Shown: positions 32,374-47,300 of the stretch, piece after piece
Position numbering within the stretch: the first letter of the stretch is position 1
Layout: every line of letters begins with the position of its first letter
The notes under the pieces: model-generated
Database searches by the model: none
Told to the model about the DNA's origin: nothing
Seen by the model: the letters and a program-made list of their open reading frames with translations, nothing else
Source: Echinometra lucunter
Taxonomy: Eukaryota; Echinodermata; Echinoidea; Camarodonta; Echinometridae
Length of the DNA stretch: 64,000 bases
NCBI GenBank assembly: GCA_029962745.1
Contig: CM057171.1
Location: 18,174,171 to 18,238,170 of the forward strand
Reading direction: 5' to 3'
Made by a program: the position numbers and the translations under genes

Positions 32374-35300
32374 CTGCAGTCAAGAAGAGAGAGTATACAG
32401 TATATTGGGAGACAGGCAGAAATAAAAATTAATTACCTAATTTTTTAAAAACTGCCTTTCTCTGTCATGCCATATCTAGTTTGCCAGCACAAAACCTGGG
32501 CCCTGTTTCATAAAAAGTTGCTATGATAGCAACTCCTGCTGGAATGGTAACTACCATGGCAACAGTGAGAATTCTGCTTCCTGATTGACTTTTATCATGA
32601 AAGTTGCCATTCCAGCAAGAGTTGCTATCATAGCAACTTTTTATGAAATGGGGCCCTGGTCTGTCTAAGCGTGTTACAGAGGTCTGAGTAGGAGACTGAA
32701 GCAGGTCAATGGGGATCATGTACTATAGCTGCTCCAGACACAGCCACATAGCCTAGGCTTCTCTCAAGACCCAAATGTAATTTAATCAGTGCCAATTGGG
32801 GTCTGTGCCTGTAGACTCTGTCATATCCTTTCCTACTGCACTTTTGCCTATTTGTTACAGTATGTGATATTTGATTTTATCTTTTGCACAAGCTACGCCT
32901 TGAGAATTTGATAAATCAAGCAGATTTGGGGCCTTAAAAATCTTGTACGTTATTATTCATTTGACAAATTATGCAGTACAAAAATGAATATTCAAGAGGG
33001 AAGGCACACAGTTGGTGTTTTATGCTTGAATATATTGCTGCTGCTAAAAATGTGACTGATTATGCATTATGAAACTAAACATGTGAAGGAATTGTCAAAC
33101 TATTCAATATTCTAAAATGACTGTTTCAGTAGACGTACATCTAATGCATAGAAATCTGTCCAAGGCTGTAATGAAAATAATACTTCAAAATTTCAAAGAA
33201 AAGTTACAGTTGTTAAGCATTAAAAAGAGCTTGAGTTTTATTCTGAATAAGGAAAATGTCATTATACATAAGGCATGATAAACACCAAATATGTACAACA
33301 TCAAAATTAGAAGAATAATTTCATAGAAACCTAATGTTTTCCTTATGATACATTCTGCTACTCTCCTTTGGGACTTATTTTCAGCATCTACTTCACCATA
33401 AACATTCTTTAACCAATTCGTGACAGAGGGTCCACATTTTGTGGTTTGGCCTAATATCTTTTGATGCAAAGCCCTAAAAATCATACCAAATGCATGAGCA
33501 GAAAGAGCAAAAAATTCTACACATACTGTCCCCATTTTGGTTGCGTCAATATTCGTTGTTTGATGCTGCAAATTTTTTAAAGGAAAATAAGCATTAAAAT
33601 CCTTAAAGTGTCATTGAAATGAGACACTCTACTGCTATGGGTTCATGCTGAGGGTACCAGCTTTCTGCAATACTCACGTCAACATCTGATGAACTGGACA
33701 GAAGGCTTTCTTCAGGGGGATCTCGGTCCACGGGATGAAACACGACGAGTAGCGTTAAAATTGGCACAATGATTTTGCAGAACTGCAAAACAAGAAAGTA
33801 CATGTCTCAATAAATAACATGCCTTCTGAAATGTATTAGCTAATATTATAGTGGAAGAAGTTGTTTTGAAAGTAGCAAAAAGTCTTATCTCGATGAAATA
33901 CAGAATTATCAAGATAGTAAGTATTTGTTCTCACTAAAGACATTTTTCCAGGAAAATAAGGCATTAAGCATGGCTCACTGTACATGGCACAGAGCTCATG
34001 GTACCTTATTGGGAAAAAAGTAGAAAACAACAGCCTAAGTTGAAAGGGTGTAAGGATAGGCTATACTTATGTCTTTAGTCTTTATGATATATATTTTAAT
34101 GGAATATTGGTTATGAAGGCTACAGGTTCAAGTCCTGGTAAATGTTTATTGTTTCTGTGAGTAAAAAAGTATGAGAAATGTGAGACAACTATGGGAGGGG
34201 TTGGCGGGCTATGAAACAAAATTAAGACTTAAGAAGTGGAGACAAAAATGAGAATTTGACATTCTAGGTGCAAGACCGCAGTGAACTGTTGCTGACAGTC
34301 ACATTACGAAAAAAAAATCTTTATTTTGTTGAGTGAATATTGTGCAACAGTTGTAAAACACATACATGAACTCTAGGCCAATTTTGGCCAAAATTTAGCC
34401 AGGGGTTTGAGCAACACACAATACAATTCAGTGTGATTTCAAGTGAAATTGTCACTAATTCACATATGTGACCCTCTACCACAAAACAACCAATAAGTCG
34501 CAATGTGAATTTTAAAATAGAGAGGTTGGGTTTGAAAAGTTGATTTTAAATTTTTCATATTTTCTGATAGTTCATTTAGTGATCTGCTATCTGACCAAAT
34601 TTGAGAGCCATATGTTATTTTCTTTGATTGAAAATTACCATTTATAGGGAATTTCTAAATATAAGTATGCCAGCATGCTGGGTAAAATGTTTAAATTAAC
34701 ATGCAAACATTACTCAGAAGTTATTTACTCTATGGCTTTGAAAATCTAAATTAAGGGAGATATATATCTCCTTTGAAAGTATTTCAAGTTTGAGCCTAAT
34801 CTGATAATCCCTTCATAGTCAGTACTAGTACAGGGAATTTTCATTCAACCTTTCAGTGAGACAGACAATAGGACACCAGTGTGGCACTCCTGAATGGTCA
34901 CTCCTCTGTACAACCTGTTTCCTCTATTATTCTTGTTATTAGCCTATCTGACAAGCTCTCGTTCTCAAGGGATTGCATGGTCTTGGTCCTGAAAGCTTAG
35001 CGTCCAGGCTTTCAAACCATATCAAAATATACAGTATAATGCCAAATTTCTGCCTTTTTGGGCATTTTGTGGGGGAGGGTCACATATTTTCCAACAATGT
35101 TGTATCTTTCACTAGTCGCAAGCTGTTGCAGCCCAAGCTACTAGCTTAACCCATTCGTGACAGGAATTATTTAAAGCCTAATTTGATCAGCATTCTTCAA
35201 ATTGGCAACATCAACATTTTTATTTTATTGCTACATTTTTTCTTATAAAACGTCATGTGTCTGAAATGAATATAAATTGACAGAAATTATGATGAGAAGT

Positions 35301-38300
35301 CAAAAAGTTGCCAATTTGCAGGGGAAAACGGTGATTTTAAACCTTCTATCACATTGCCAATTTAAGGATTTTAATGCTTATTTTCCTTTAAAAAATTTTC
35401 AGCATCAAACAACGAATATCGACGCAACCAAAATGGGCAAAGTTTGTGTAGAATTTTTTGCTCTTTCTGCTCATGTATTTGGTATGATTTTTAGGGCTTT
35501 GCATCAAAAGATATTAGGCCAAACCACAAAATGTGGACCTCTGTCATGAATGCCCAAGGAGTATTGTATGGAGACAAGGCCATGTACTCACCATCAACAC
35601 CAGATAAACCACACTGAAAGATATGTTATTGTCATCCTGTAGGAGATGGAGGAGAAAAAAAATTGGAAAGGGATGAATTTACACTTTTTTCAAAGAGAAG
35701 AGAAACAATCACTTCATAATCCCCAAGTGAAAATCCGATTTTTCAAACTGCCTTTTACAGGGTTCATACACTTATACATCTTCAAAATTCCATGACTTTC
35801 CATGACTTTCCAGGGCAGAAAAATGCAACTTTCCATGACTGATCGATGATATGTGACGTAAAACTTACATAAAAAGCACGCTGATTAAGAGTTTCAAAGC
35901 TGATATGAGTGCCATGAATGCAAGGCTGGCCGGAGCGTGAATTTATTAACATGAAAAATATCTTGAATAAATGATTTTCCGTGACTTTCCAGAAGGAATC
36001 GACAAATTCCCTGACTTTCCCTGACTTTTTGCTTCTGGAAAAAAGAATTTCCAATTCCCTGTCTGACTTTCCAGAAATTCCCTGACCCGTATGAACGCTG
36101 TTTTATAACAAAACTACTGATTATGAAGTATACCTTTTCTTTAATAGTGGCACTTACAAAAAACACAAATGACATATTGATAATCAGAGAAAATACCTTG
36201 ACACTATTCTTATTACTATCAGACTGAGTTGTCTGCTTAAGTCACCTAATGGATTATCTAATACACATATGATCATAACTTTTGTCTGACAGTATGACGG
36301 AACACTAGTCTTATCATTACTAGACTGAAATGTCAGATAAGTCACATTTTGGATTATTATCACTACTAGACTGAATAGTCAGATAAGTCACCTTTTGTCA
36401 CCTTTATTTGAAATGCATCTGATCATAACATTTTATTGAAAGTTCAACAGAAAAAAAAACACTTTTTTTTTAAAAAACAAGAAAGAAGATGATGTGAATA
36501 CTCTAACTAGAATATTAGAATTTCTTTACACCCAAAAGACTCCAAATCATAGTTTCCTTCTTCAAGGAGATTTGTTTCAACATGGCCACCATTTGCTTTA
36601 TTCTACATGTAAGTCCTCCTTTTCCATTTCCTATATTGTAATACAGGCTTAATTATACTCAAATGTCATATTATTTTGCAGATAGATGTTTATACCCATG
36701 TGTGTTTACATTTGTTTTGTTCTAATTTTCTCAGAAATGAAATATATGAACAAACAAACTTTTCTGAGAAAAGAGGGACCTTCGTTGCGTTTAATTGAAA
36801 CAATTCAGATTCTATTACTTGATGATTCTTTAAAAGTGCCAACTTACATATACTTTACTGCAACTTGTATGACCACCCATACCTGGAACAAAAAAAAAAA
36901 AAAAAAAAAAACAAAAAAAAAAACAAGAGTCTTTAGCCACATTACATAGTTTGCAGAGAAACAAGCGTAGTGTAGTTTTCTGTGTAACTGTAGAGAAGAC
37001 AGAATTCTGGGAAAGGTGAACATTATTTCTGTAAACATTTTAACGATTTTCATAGCAGTGTGGAAGAACATCATAACAGATAAACCCCTTGAAAAAGATT
37101 ACATTACATGCCCTAATGTATAAACTATAAGAAGAAACAGCGTGAGTGCTTTGGCCAAACAGTTGAACTGTGTAGTCCCATTTACCCATTTCTGTTTGCA
37201 TCAGATTAACCTAATACAAAATAATCATCCGGCATTCTATAGGTTAAAGTTATGGAATATGAAGACACTTAAAGGAGAATTCAACCCAGGCATCAGTGTG
37301 CTCTTAGTGAATAAAGATGACCAAGAAGAGTAAACAGTGAAAGTTTGAGCAAAATCGGACAATCTGTTCACGAGTTATGAATTGTGAAAGTTTCAGTAAA
37401 TCCCTACTATGGGGATCCTTGAGTTGGCAACTTTGCCAGCATCTGTGATGTCATCGTGGACAACTCTCAATTCATTTTGTACATAGTTTTTCAAAAAAGT
37501 TGATTTATATGAAATCTCAGGTCAGAAATCAACATAATTCTTCCCAAAATGCTTGCAGAATTGATATAGCCATGTCATACTAAAAAAAATAATTCAAAAG
37601 AATTTTTTTTATTTTTCTTGAAAATAAAGAAAATGTTAAATTCTGTGTACAAAATGAATGACATCACAGATGCTGGCAAAGTTGCCAATTTAAGCATTGC
37701 CATAATAAAGATTTACTTAAACTTTCAAAGTTCGTAACTCTTGAACAGATTGTGTGATTTTCTTCAAACTTTCACTGTTTGCTCTTCTTGTTCTTCTTCA
37801 TTCACTGGAAGCACACTGATTTCTGGGTTGCGTTCTCCTTTAATGACAACTTGAAGGTAGATGCACAGAACTCAAGCACAAGTTTGGCTCCATGTGGGCC
37901 CTATTCTTTGCAATAGTGTAGGCATGTTTCCTAGTCTTTCAACCACATTCACTGGAAGTACATGGAAATTTACATTATCTCTGCGTAAAAATTATATTGT
38001 GGCCTATATTCTAAATCTATAATAGCAATTAACAACACAGAACATCTAATATATCACGCAAGATATGGGGGGGGGGGGGAGGGGGAGGGGTGATTGGCAC
38101 TCATATTCGATAAGACAAGAGACATGATACAATATCACTTAGTTGATGCAGATTCCTTAGTCTTTCAATGACATTCACTGGAAGTACATGGAAATTTACA
38201 TCAACTCTGTGTAAAAATGATATTGAGGCTTATATTTTAAATCCATAATAGCAACGCAGAACATCTAATATACAGAGCGAGATATTGGGGGATGATTGGT

Positions 38301-41300
38301 ACCCGTATGTGACAATACAGGAGACATGATACATTATCACTTAGTTAATGGCACCAGCAAAATTAGATGAACAACAAAAGAATCTTGAGGATGAAGAATT
38401 AACATAGAATATAAAGATATACCAGGGACTAACATCATCATTCACTAGATTTTTTGTTCAGGTTGTTAAGGTGTATTTGTTCAAAACATTCAAAATAGCA
38501 GCCAAAGGTCTGAATTGTATTGAATTTACAACAAAAATGCAGTGTAATAAAAATTGATCTGATGAAACACAACAAAATACAAAATAAAGATAACATTTAA
38601 AAAAAAAAGAAGAAAAATTCAATTCAAGAGGGAAATGAAAATGAGAATTACAAAAAGGGAAGTAAAGAACAGATCAGAAAAAGACAGACACAGAAGAGAA
38701 TAATCAACAGTGGGGAGCAGAAAATAAAACTCAAACAGAATTATTGCATGTAAACATTTGCAGAAGCATGATATCAAAATGTAAAACTGAATGGCAATAG
38801 GTATTTATAATTCAATGTCATAAATAATGAAGTTTTATTTATTACAGGAAAATATGTTGACATAAATAAATGAAATGAATAAAATATACTCACTCCCTAA
38901 CATGAAGCTGTCATAGATGAGGGTTGCAACAGATGACAATTCAAAGGCAAGAATTATACTGTGGGGAGAAAAAAATATAATTAAGTAAAAAAAATTACAT
39001 GTACATGTAGTTTAGTCTCAAAATTTTGCTGAATATAGCCTGCATGAACTAGAGTCCCCAGTTTTCCGCGATACGGAAAACGGAAAGATTTCACAGAATT
39101 CGAGAAGAACACGGAATTCACAAAATTTCACGGAAAATTAGATTTTCAGGTTAAAAAATCTGAATTATGAAGAATTGATTGAAAATCAAAGCAAAATCCA
39201 ATAAAGCAAAATCATGCATCAGTGGAAAATCAGACGATCAAACCTGTTCGCACTATTAAGCATGTGTTCGCCAAGCTTGATCTGCATGCTACAGAGCGAA
39301 AATATTAAAGAAACTTGAGTTTTTCTAAGATTTCCACTATCTGTAATTGCTTTATCATATGTTTCGTACATGGCACCGAAGAACACGGAATTTGCATTTT
39401 AGGAAACGGAAAACTGGGGACTCTAGCATAAACCCATAGCAGCAGTACAGTGTCTCCTTCAGATGACACTTCTGCAGTATCTAATTATCCAGAATGCTGA
39501 GAATAACACTGCCCTACTTTGGCAAAAGGAAGCAAGAGACATATTATCAACCAAATTTGAGTTAAAGATATTTTCATATTTTACCTAACGTGCTCTTCTT
39601 CCAGTCAATTTTATGCATGAACACTCGTCCTGCTAAGAGATACGTTAGGCAAGACATCATGGTATTGCACTGATGTCACTGTAAATGACAGATACATTTT
39701 GCTCTTCTACAGGAAATGTCACTTTTATCACTTGCTTCCTTTAGTCAAAGTAGGGCAGAATAGATTTTACACGAGCAGAAAAAGGTGACATATCAGATAA
39801 ATGGTGAGTCTATTTTGTAATGCTGTGTGTTTTATCACTTACAAATTAAAAGCAATGCGGATGTAGTCAATCATGAAAGAGTTGAATATGTAGGATGTAA
39901 ATGTCCCTCTTGTTGAAATATTAATATTTGATCTTCCTATTCCTTTATCATGTGTTTTGAGGTGTCTTATTTTATGTTACTTTAACTCTTTAAATATGCC
40001 TATATAATGGGGTTTTTTTTTTTTTTGGGGGGGGGGGTTTGAGAACTTATTCTCACAAGGCCTCTGTGCCTTTTTTCCAAGTTCTCTGTTCATTCAATAT
40101 CAATTTATAACAAAGGTAATATTTCATTTGAATACTTATAACATTATGATGTAAATAATTCTTGTATGCAATGCATTCATGTATGAACATATCTTTTTAT
40201 CTGGATTAGTGCATGTGTGTGCCTATGAGATGGTAACTGGCAGAAATGCTCCCCAGCAGAGCGGGGAATGAGCAAGGTAACTCCGAGGGGAGCATTTCAT
40301 GAAGTGTCTTGTCAGTGATTTTTACTGACAACTGTTATAAGCCACTGAAATCCTTGAATCTGATTGGCTGAGAGCAAATTTGTCAGTAAAATCACTGACA
40401 AGACACTTCATGAAATGCTCCCCTGAGTTGTACAATGTAATTCAATCCTATGGCTTCGGAAATAGCACACTTTATAAGGCACTATGGTCAGTAACTGGAA
40501 GAGTACAATACAAGAAATAAAAAAAATTTATGCCTCCGCAACTGCCAGATCGGAAATACATGGCACATTTATGTTGATTTTTTTTATTTTCATGTATAAA
40601 ATGACATCTTTGACCTTGTGACCCCCAAATCTAATCAGATCATTTTCCCTTCCATATGCATACATGTGCTAAGTTTGAGGTTGATCTGTCAAGTGGTTCT
40701 TAAGTTATTGCGAGAACGAGCCATTTTTATGTGCATTATTACCTCTATGACCTTGACCTTTGACTCTTGAGACTCCAAAATCTAATCAGATCATTGCCCC
40801 TCCCATATGCATACACGAGCCAAGTTTGAAGTTGATCCGTCAAACGGTTCTTAAGTTATCGTGAGAACGAAAACGGGACGGACGGACGGACGGACGACCC
40901 GAAAACATAATGCCTCCGGCAACCACCTACGGTGGGCGGAGGCATAAAAACCCAAACAAACAAACAAACATGTACACTGTATAATTATACCATATTACAG
41001 TTATTAAAAACAAAAGAATACCCGGTAATACACATACACTGTACATGTAGCAGAATTAAATCAAAAGTAATGTTCCCTATCACATGCACATACACGTGCC
41101 TTATCTATCAAGTGCTACAGTCAAACAAGACCAAAGGTGTTACAAGGGTCCATATGATAAGAAAAATTTCATATCAATTTGCATAACCCGTACTTCTTTC
41201 AAACATCATGAATGTGTTGATCATAAGCAAAGTTATACCTACTACTGACCTTTCATTTCCAAAGTCTATGTTTATCCAAGACAGGACGCTGCATGTAGCT

Positions 41301-44300
41301 GCTATGAAATATCGGAAATATCTGGACTAGGAGGGGGAGGGGGGATTTTAAAGGAAGTTCATATGGCTAACAACCTGGATATACATGCAATCACCCATCT
41401 GATAATAAGTGTTACTAATGTTTTTTTTAGCAAAATAAGTTCGATAATATAGTCCTATTCATTCAGGGTAGCCAGATCGATATAATGCTGCTATTCTTGG
41501 TCCTTTGTAATCCTCCCTACTGCAAATATGAAATTCAACAGTAGACAGAGATATCCCACACATGGCGCAGACAAAGGCACTTTCGGTTTTCCTGCAAACA
41601 TAAGGGGTCGATTCTTAACAAGTCCTGTAAAAACAATAGTTTTTGAGCCTAGAAAATGCGAGCAACAAATTCAGATGCCACCTGCACACATCTAATAAAC
41701 TGATCAGGAGAGTTTATGAAAGCTGAACAATATTTTCGTCAAATGAGGAATTTGTACAACCTGGCAGTACATTTTCCGTGGAAGCCAGAAGAAATCTTGT
41801 TCAAATATATGGTGCTACATTGTGGCACCACATATGTTAATGGTGCTCATCAACGTGTCCACTCTCAAATTACAGAGAACTTTGTCAAAACTTGTGCAGA
41901 CAATCTCATGACAACATATTTTGCGCTAACTTTTTAGGATTTTGATTGGTGCGCATTTTTTTTTGCAGCCTGGCAGCAAACAAAAATGTGTCTTGCCTCG
42001 GTAACATTTTTTTGTCGCCTCATACCCCACAGACTTGTACCCTAAAAAAACGGCCCCACAATGTTACCTCACATCTGAACGCACCTTTACTATTTGGTTC
42101 AATAATTGAACTTGAAAGTACTTACCTCCATATATTTCTTTTTTGTGTTCTCCTTTGGCTTCTTAGCATGCTGACATTGTGCAGTTTCTTGGTGATGTAG
42201 ATACCACATATCAAGAACATTTGAACCAAGATGCATTCCACTCCAGAAAACATCACCCAAAATGGATCTACACAGAGAAAAAAACAAAAAACAATGTCAT
42301 GATATGATTATGTTAACTGATGTTGCATTTTTCAGGATGTACTCTTACTGAATGCATTCAGGGCTCTACAAACCCACTTGCCCCCTTGCCCGGGGCAAGG
42401 TAAAAATCATGAAAGGGCAAGTGAATTTTGAAGTCACTTGCCCAAAAGGGCAAGTCAATTCCATCAAAGCTATGATGAGAACAAATGAAAAAATCAGTTG
42501 ACGTAATGCTCACAGTGCAAGTACACTTCAGCAATGGCTAATGAATATGAATGCTGCAAAATTTAACTCATTCGTGACAGGAATTATTTAAAGCCTAATT
42601 TGATCAGTTTTATTCTTCAAATTGGCAACACCAACTTTTTTATTTTATTACTACATTTTTCTTATAAAACGTCATGTATCTGAAATGAATATAAATTGAC
42701 AGAAATTATGATGAGAAGTCAAAAAGTTGCCAATTTGCAGGGGAAAACGGTGATTTTAAACTTTCTATCACATTGCCAATTTAAGGATTTTGATGCTTAT
42801 TTTCCTTGAAAAAATTTTCAGCATCAAACAAGGAATATTGACGCAACCAAAATGGGGACAGTATGTGTAGAATTTTTTGCTCTTTCTGCTCATGTATTTG
42901 GTATGATTTTTAGGGCTTTGCATCAAAAGATATTAGGCCAAACCACAAAATGTGGACCCTCTGTCACGAATGGGTTAATTCAAACTGTCATGAGTTGTCT
43001 TATTTTGTGGAAAGAGAAGCCATATATGTTTTCGGGCAAGCAGGAAGACAAATTTTTGTAGAGCCCTGATGCATTAATTGTGGTTTCAAACCAGTTTCCC
43101 TTGGTTTGCTTGTGTCTTTTACATGTACACCGTGTGCCTAATAACCCAATGGCCACGGGAACCAGATGCCCCCTGTACTAAACTCAAACGAACTTGGAGA
43201 ATGCAGCAGTCAATGGGTTAACCATTCATGACAGAGGGACCACAGTATATGGTTTGACCAACTTTGATGCAGAGCCCTTAAAACATATCAAATACATCTG
43301 CAGAAAGAGCAAACAAACTGTACACATACTGTGTCCATTTAGGGTGCATTAGTATTATTTGCTGCACTAAAACCTTCAAAATCACTGTTTTTCGATGCAA
43401 ATTGGCAACTTTTTATTTTCTCAACATACTTTCCATCAAATTATATGCATTTCAGACACATGACATTTCATTCATATAAAAAAATAAAATAAATGATAAT
43501 ATGCAACATTTATATAGCGCTTAATACAAATGTTTCTAAGCGCTGCATATTATTACCCCGGCTTTAGCACGGCCACCTTGATCAGGCGCTCGAGCATTCA
43601 AGGAATTTCTTCCTACCAGGTACCCATTTACTACACCTGGGTGGAGAGTGACAAAAATGTAGCAATAAAAGAAAAATCTTGGTGTTGCCAATTTGAAGAA
43701 GAAGAGCTGATCAAATCAGGCTTGCAATAATTCGTGTCATGAATGGGTTGAAGTTCCAACCCTGCTGCAATCCCAGAATAAAAGCCGAGACCAGGGGAGT
43801 GTTTCATCAAGTGTCTTGTCAGTGATGTTTACCGACAACTGTTATAAGCCAGTGAAATCCTTGCATCTGATTGGCTGAGAGCAATGTCAGTGAAATTCAC
43901 TGACAAGACACTAGCTGAAACACCCCTGAGAGGGCCATACAGGGGAGCATGTGCATGTTGGACTGTTTTCATAGTTAAAGATATAAATTACCACCATGAT
44001 CAGCAAACAAAAATAGTTACTTTTTGTACTGTGGAAAGGCAAAATATCTTAATACTTCCTACCATTCCTTCAATTGGATCTCAATCTCCTTGATCAAATT
44101 TTTCAGATTTTTTGATCAGCAATCTTGTTCCTCTAAATCTCACACATACGCTCGGTAGCACTACTTGCCTATTGCAGGCAACCCTCCCCCCCCACCAACA
44201 TCGCCCCTGTACCATATCGGCGTGAGGTTTAACAGTATAACTTCGCATTTGTGCAAATACGCCAGTGAAAGTGTCAGAGCAAATTTAGGACAAACCTCGA

Positions 44301-47300
44301 CATGTAAGAGACTGATCCTTTGAGATGATGATACCCAAGATTGTGACACCCAGGAAGTAGGCACCGAACAGGACTAGTACTGGTAGAACAAGGCTGCAAA
44401 GAACAAGAAATGTACTATCAACCATAAAATAGTTACTAAATCAAAATATAAATTGTGCAAAAATTTGTATTTTGATGATTTTTAAATGCATTGTTTATTC
44501 AGTAAATATTTCCAAAAGTTGGCAAAAATTGCTGCAATGAGAAAACACTGTATGAATAAAACCAATGCACCAAAGTTAAATCACGAAACTGTAATACAGG
44601 CTTACTCAGATATGGTGCGACACCCCCCCCCCCCCCAGTGATAAATCCCCGCAACATTTTTTAGTGTCAAGTCTATGGGATATCAGGCGGCAAGAAAAAA
44701 TGTTGCCAAGGCAGGAGACATTTCTTTTGTCCCTGGCTACAAAAAGCAGTGGACCAATCAAATACTTAAAAAGTTAGCACAAAATGTGTTGCTATGAGTG
44801 TGTCTACACAACTTTTGACAACACTCTTTTGAGAGATGATACGTCAAGGCAAGTTCATTAACCTTTAAGGGGAGTGGTTTGTTGTGCCATACATGTATCT
44901 GAACACGAAAAATGTTGCGGGGATTTGTTGTGGCCATTGGTCACCTCATATCTGAACAAGCCTTAAGCACTAGTTTTCATTCTTGAAGTCTCTTTGATAC
45001 AATGGAGGAGGAAGGGGAGAAGGAGAAGNNNNNNNNNNNNNNNNNNNNNNNNNNNNNNNNNNNNNNNNNNNNNNNNNNNNNNNNNNNNNNNNNNNNNNNN
45101 NNNNNNNNNNNNNNNNNNNNNNNNNNNNNNNNNNNNNNNNNNNNNNNNNNNNNNNNNNNNNNNNNNNNNNNNNNNNNNNNNNNNNNNNNNNNNNNNNNNN
45201 NNNNNNNNNNNNNNNNNNNNNNNNNNNNNNNNNNNNNNNNNNNNNNNNNNNNNNNNNNNNNNNNNNNNNNNNNNNNNNNNNNNNNNNNNNNNNNNNNNNN
45301 NNNNNNNNNNNNNNNNNNNNNNNNNNNNNNNNNNNNNNNNNNNNNNNNNNNNNNNNNNNNNNNNNNNNNNNNNNNNNNNNNNNNNNNNNNNNNNNNNNNN
45401 NNNNNNNNNNNNNNNNNNNNNNNNNNNNNNNNNNNNNNNNNNNNNNNNNNNNNNNNNNNNNNNNNNNNNNNNNNNNNNNNNNNNNNNNNNNNNNNNNNNN
45501 NNNNNNNNNNNNNNNNNNNNNNNNNNNNAAGAGAAGAAGAGTGTCTTGCATTGTGAAACCGTTGAGAAACCTAGCCACTATGATAAGGTGTGGAAGTATT
45601 CAAGGCCTTCTTTTCTCCTACTGAATCAAGAGTGATAAATATAGACTAGTGCCTTGCTGAAGGATGCCAGTTCTTGGGCTGGGTTTTGAACCCTAGGCAT
45701 TTTGATCTACAGCTACATGTACAGTCCAACCACTCATCCACATTACCACTACCACTGACTCATGTGCCGGCATAAATCTGGTCAGTCAAAACAGTAATAG
45801 AGGTCTGAATAATAATAATAATAATAATAATACAAAAACATTTATTTGGCACTTAATACAGACGTTTCTAAGCGCACTGTTTTCTGTCTATAATTTAATA
45901 CCAGGAATTAAAGTTAGATACAAATACAAAAATTATATAAGAAACCTTTAAGTTAATTGACTGACCTACAACTTGGACATTCCAGAGAATTATTTATTAA
46001 AAAGCTAAGTTTTCAGCAGGGTCTTGATTCACGGAAGTGGCTCAATGCATATGGGCAGGTAGAGAATTCCAGAGAGAAGGGACAATTGTGGAAAAAGCAC
46101 GATCACCATATTTTGTGGGAGTGCGAGGTCCAGGAGTTAACTGCATTGTAGAAGATGAACAGAGAGTCCTTGAGGAAGTACTGGAACGTAAAGAAATGAG
46201 ATCTGCAAGATACTTGGGGGCTTGCCCATTCAGAATTTTGTATGCAAGGAGAAGAACTTTAAAAGATATATGGTGAATGTATTGGAAGCCAGTGGAGAGA
46301 ACCCAGGATTGGGGCTATGGGCTCAGATTTCCTAGAGAGGGAGACGAGTCTTGCAGCAGAATTTTGTACCCGTTGGAGTGGAAGTAAGTATGTATGAGGG
46401 AGGTTAGAAAATATGGAGTTACAATAATCTAGTGGCAGGAGACAAAGGCATGCGTTAATTTTGCGGCTGTGGGTAATAAGAGACTAAAGAGCTCAATAGG
46501 GATTGTGTACTACAGCAATTCCTGACCTATACTGGCACAGCCAGTAAGTACATGGGCTAGGCTTCTCTCAAGACCCTATGCATTCTAATATTAGGTGTCA
46601 ATTAGGGTCTGCGCTTATAGACTAGCTATCCCTTGTGATAACTCTCTCAGTAGCCCACAGTTCAACTCAACATCACAGCTCAAACATCCTATCCAAAATC
46701 TTGCCTCAAAATCATACTTACAATCGATTGAGATATTCTCTCCTCAGTAACCTCATAGATCTCGCTAAATAGAAGTGGCACACAAGGACGAGTTGAGCCA
46801 TCTTTAAGAGCTGTACACATAGTTCCATGGCCGGGTAATGCATAAAGAGCCAGTGTATCATGCTGTCATAAGCAAAAGAAAAAAAGAAAAGTCACAGTAA
46901 GTAAAGAAATGACATTCAGATTTTAATATAGACAGGTCTGTCAACTATCATCGCCCTGCATTATCATTATTTTTCTGACAGTTTTTAATTTCAAAAGGGT
47001 ATGATAATGACGGTATTATCAATCCTGTCATCCATCTGTGATTAGGTAACTAAAAGAAAATACAGTAAGTTTAAAGATGAAGTGGAGTTTTGTTCATGTG
47101 ATTACAAAGTGAAAGAAGCTGTTTCTAAACCTAAGAATTAGTGCATACCTTGAGGTTTTAAAATGATCAAAATGACAAGAAATCAAAGCAATTTCTAATA
47201 CTGAAAAGCAAATACTGCACGCAGAGAAATGGGTAAATGGGACTACACTCAAATGTTAAGGCCAAAACACTTGAGCTGTTTCTTGTTATACTTTGAATAT

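Noticed and set aside
44970..45635. ORFs of 184-213 codons across the gap
   Set aside because: Almost all residues are unknown because they translate 500 N.
46037..46276. 79-codon plus-strand ORF
   Set aside because: It is antisense to the LINE reverse transcriptase fragment, which reads sensibly only on the minus strand.
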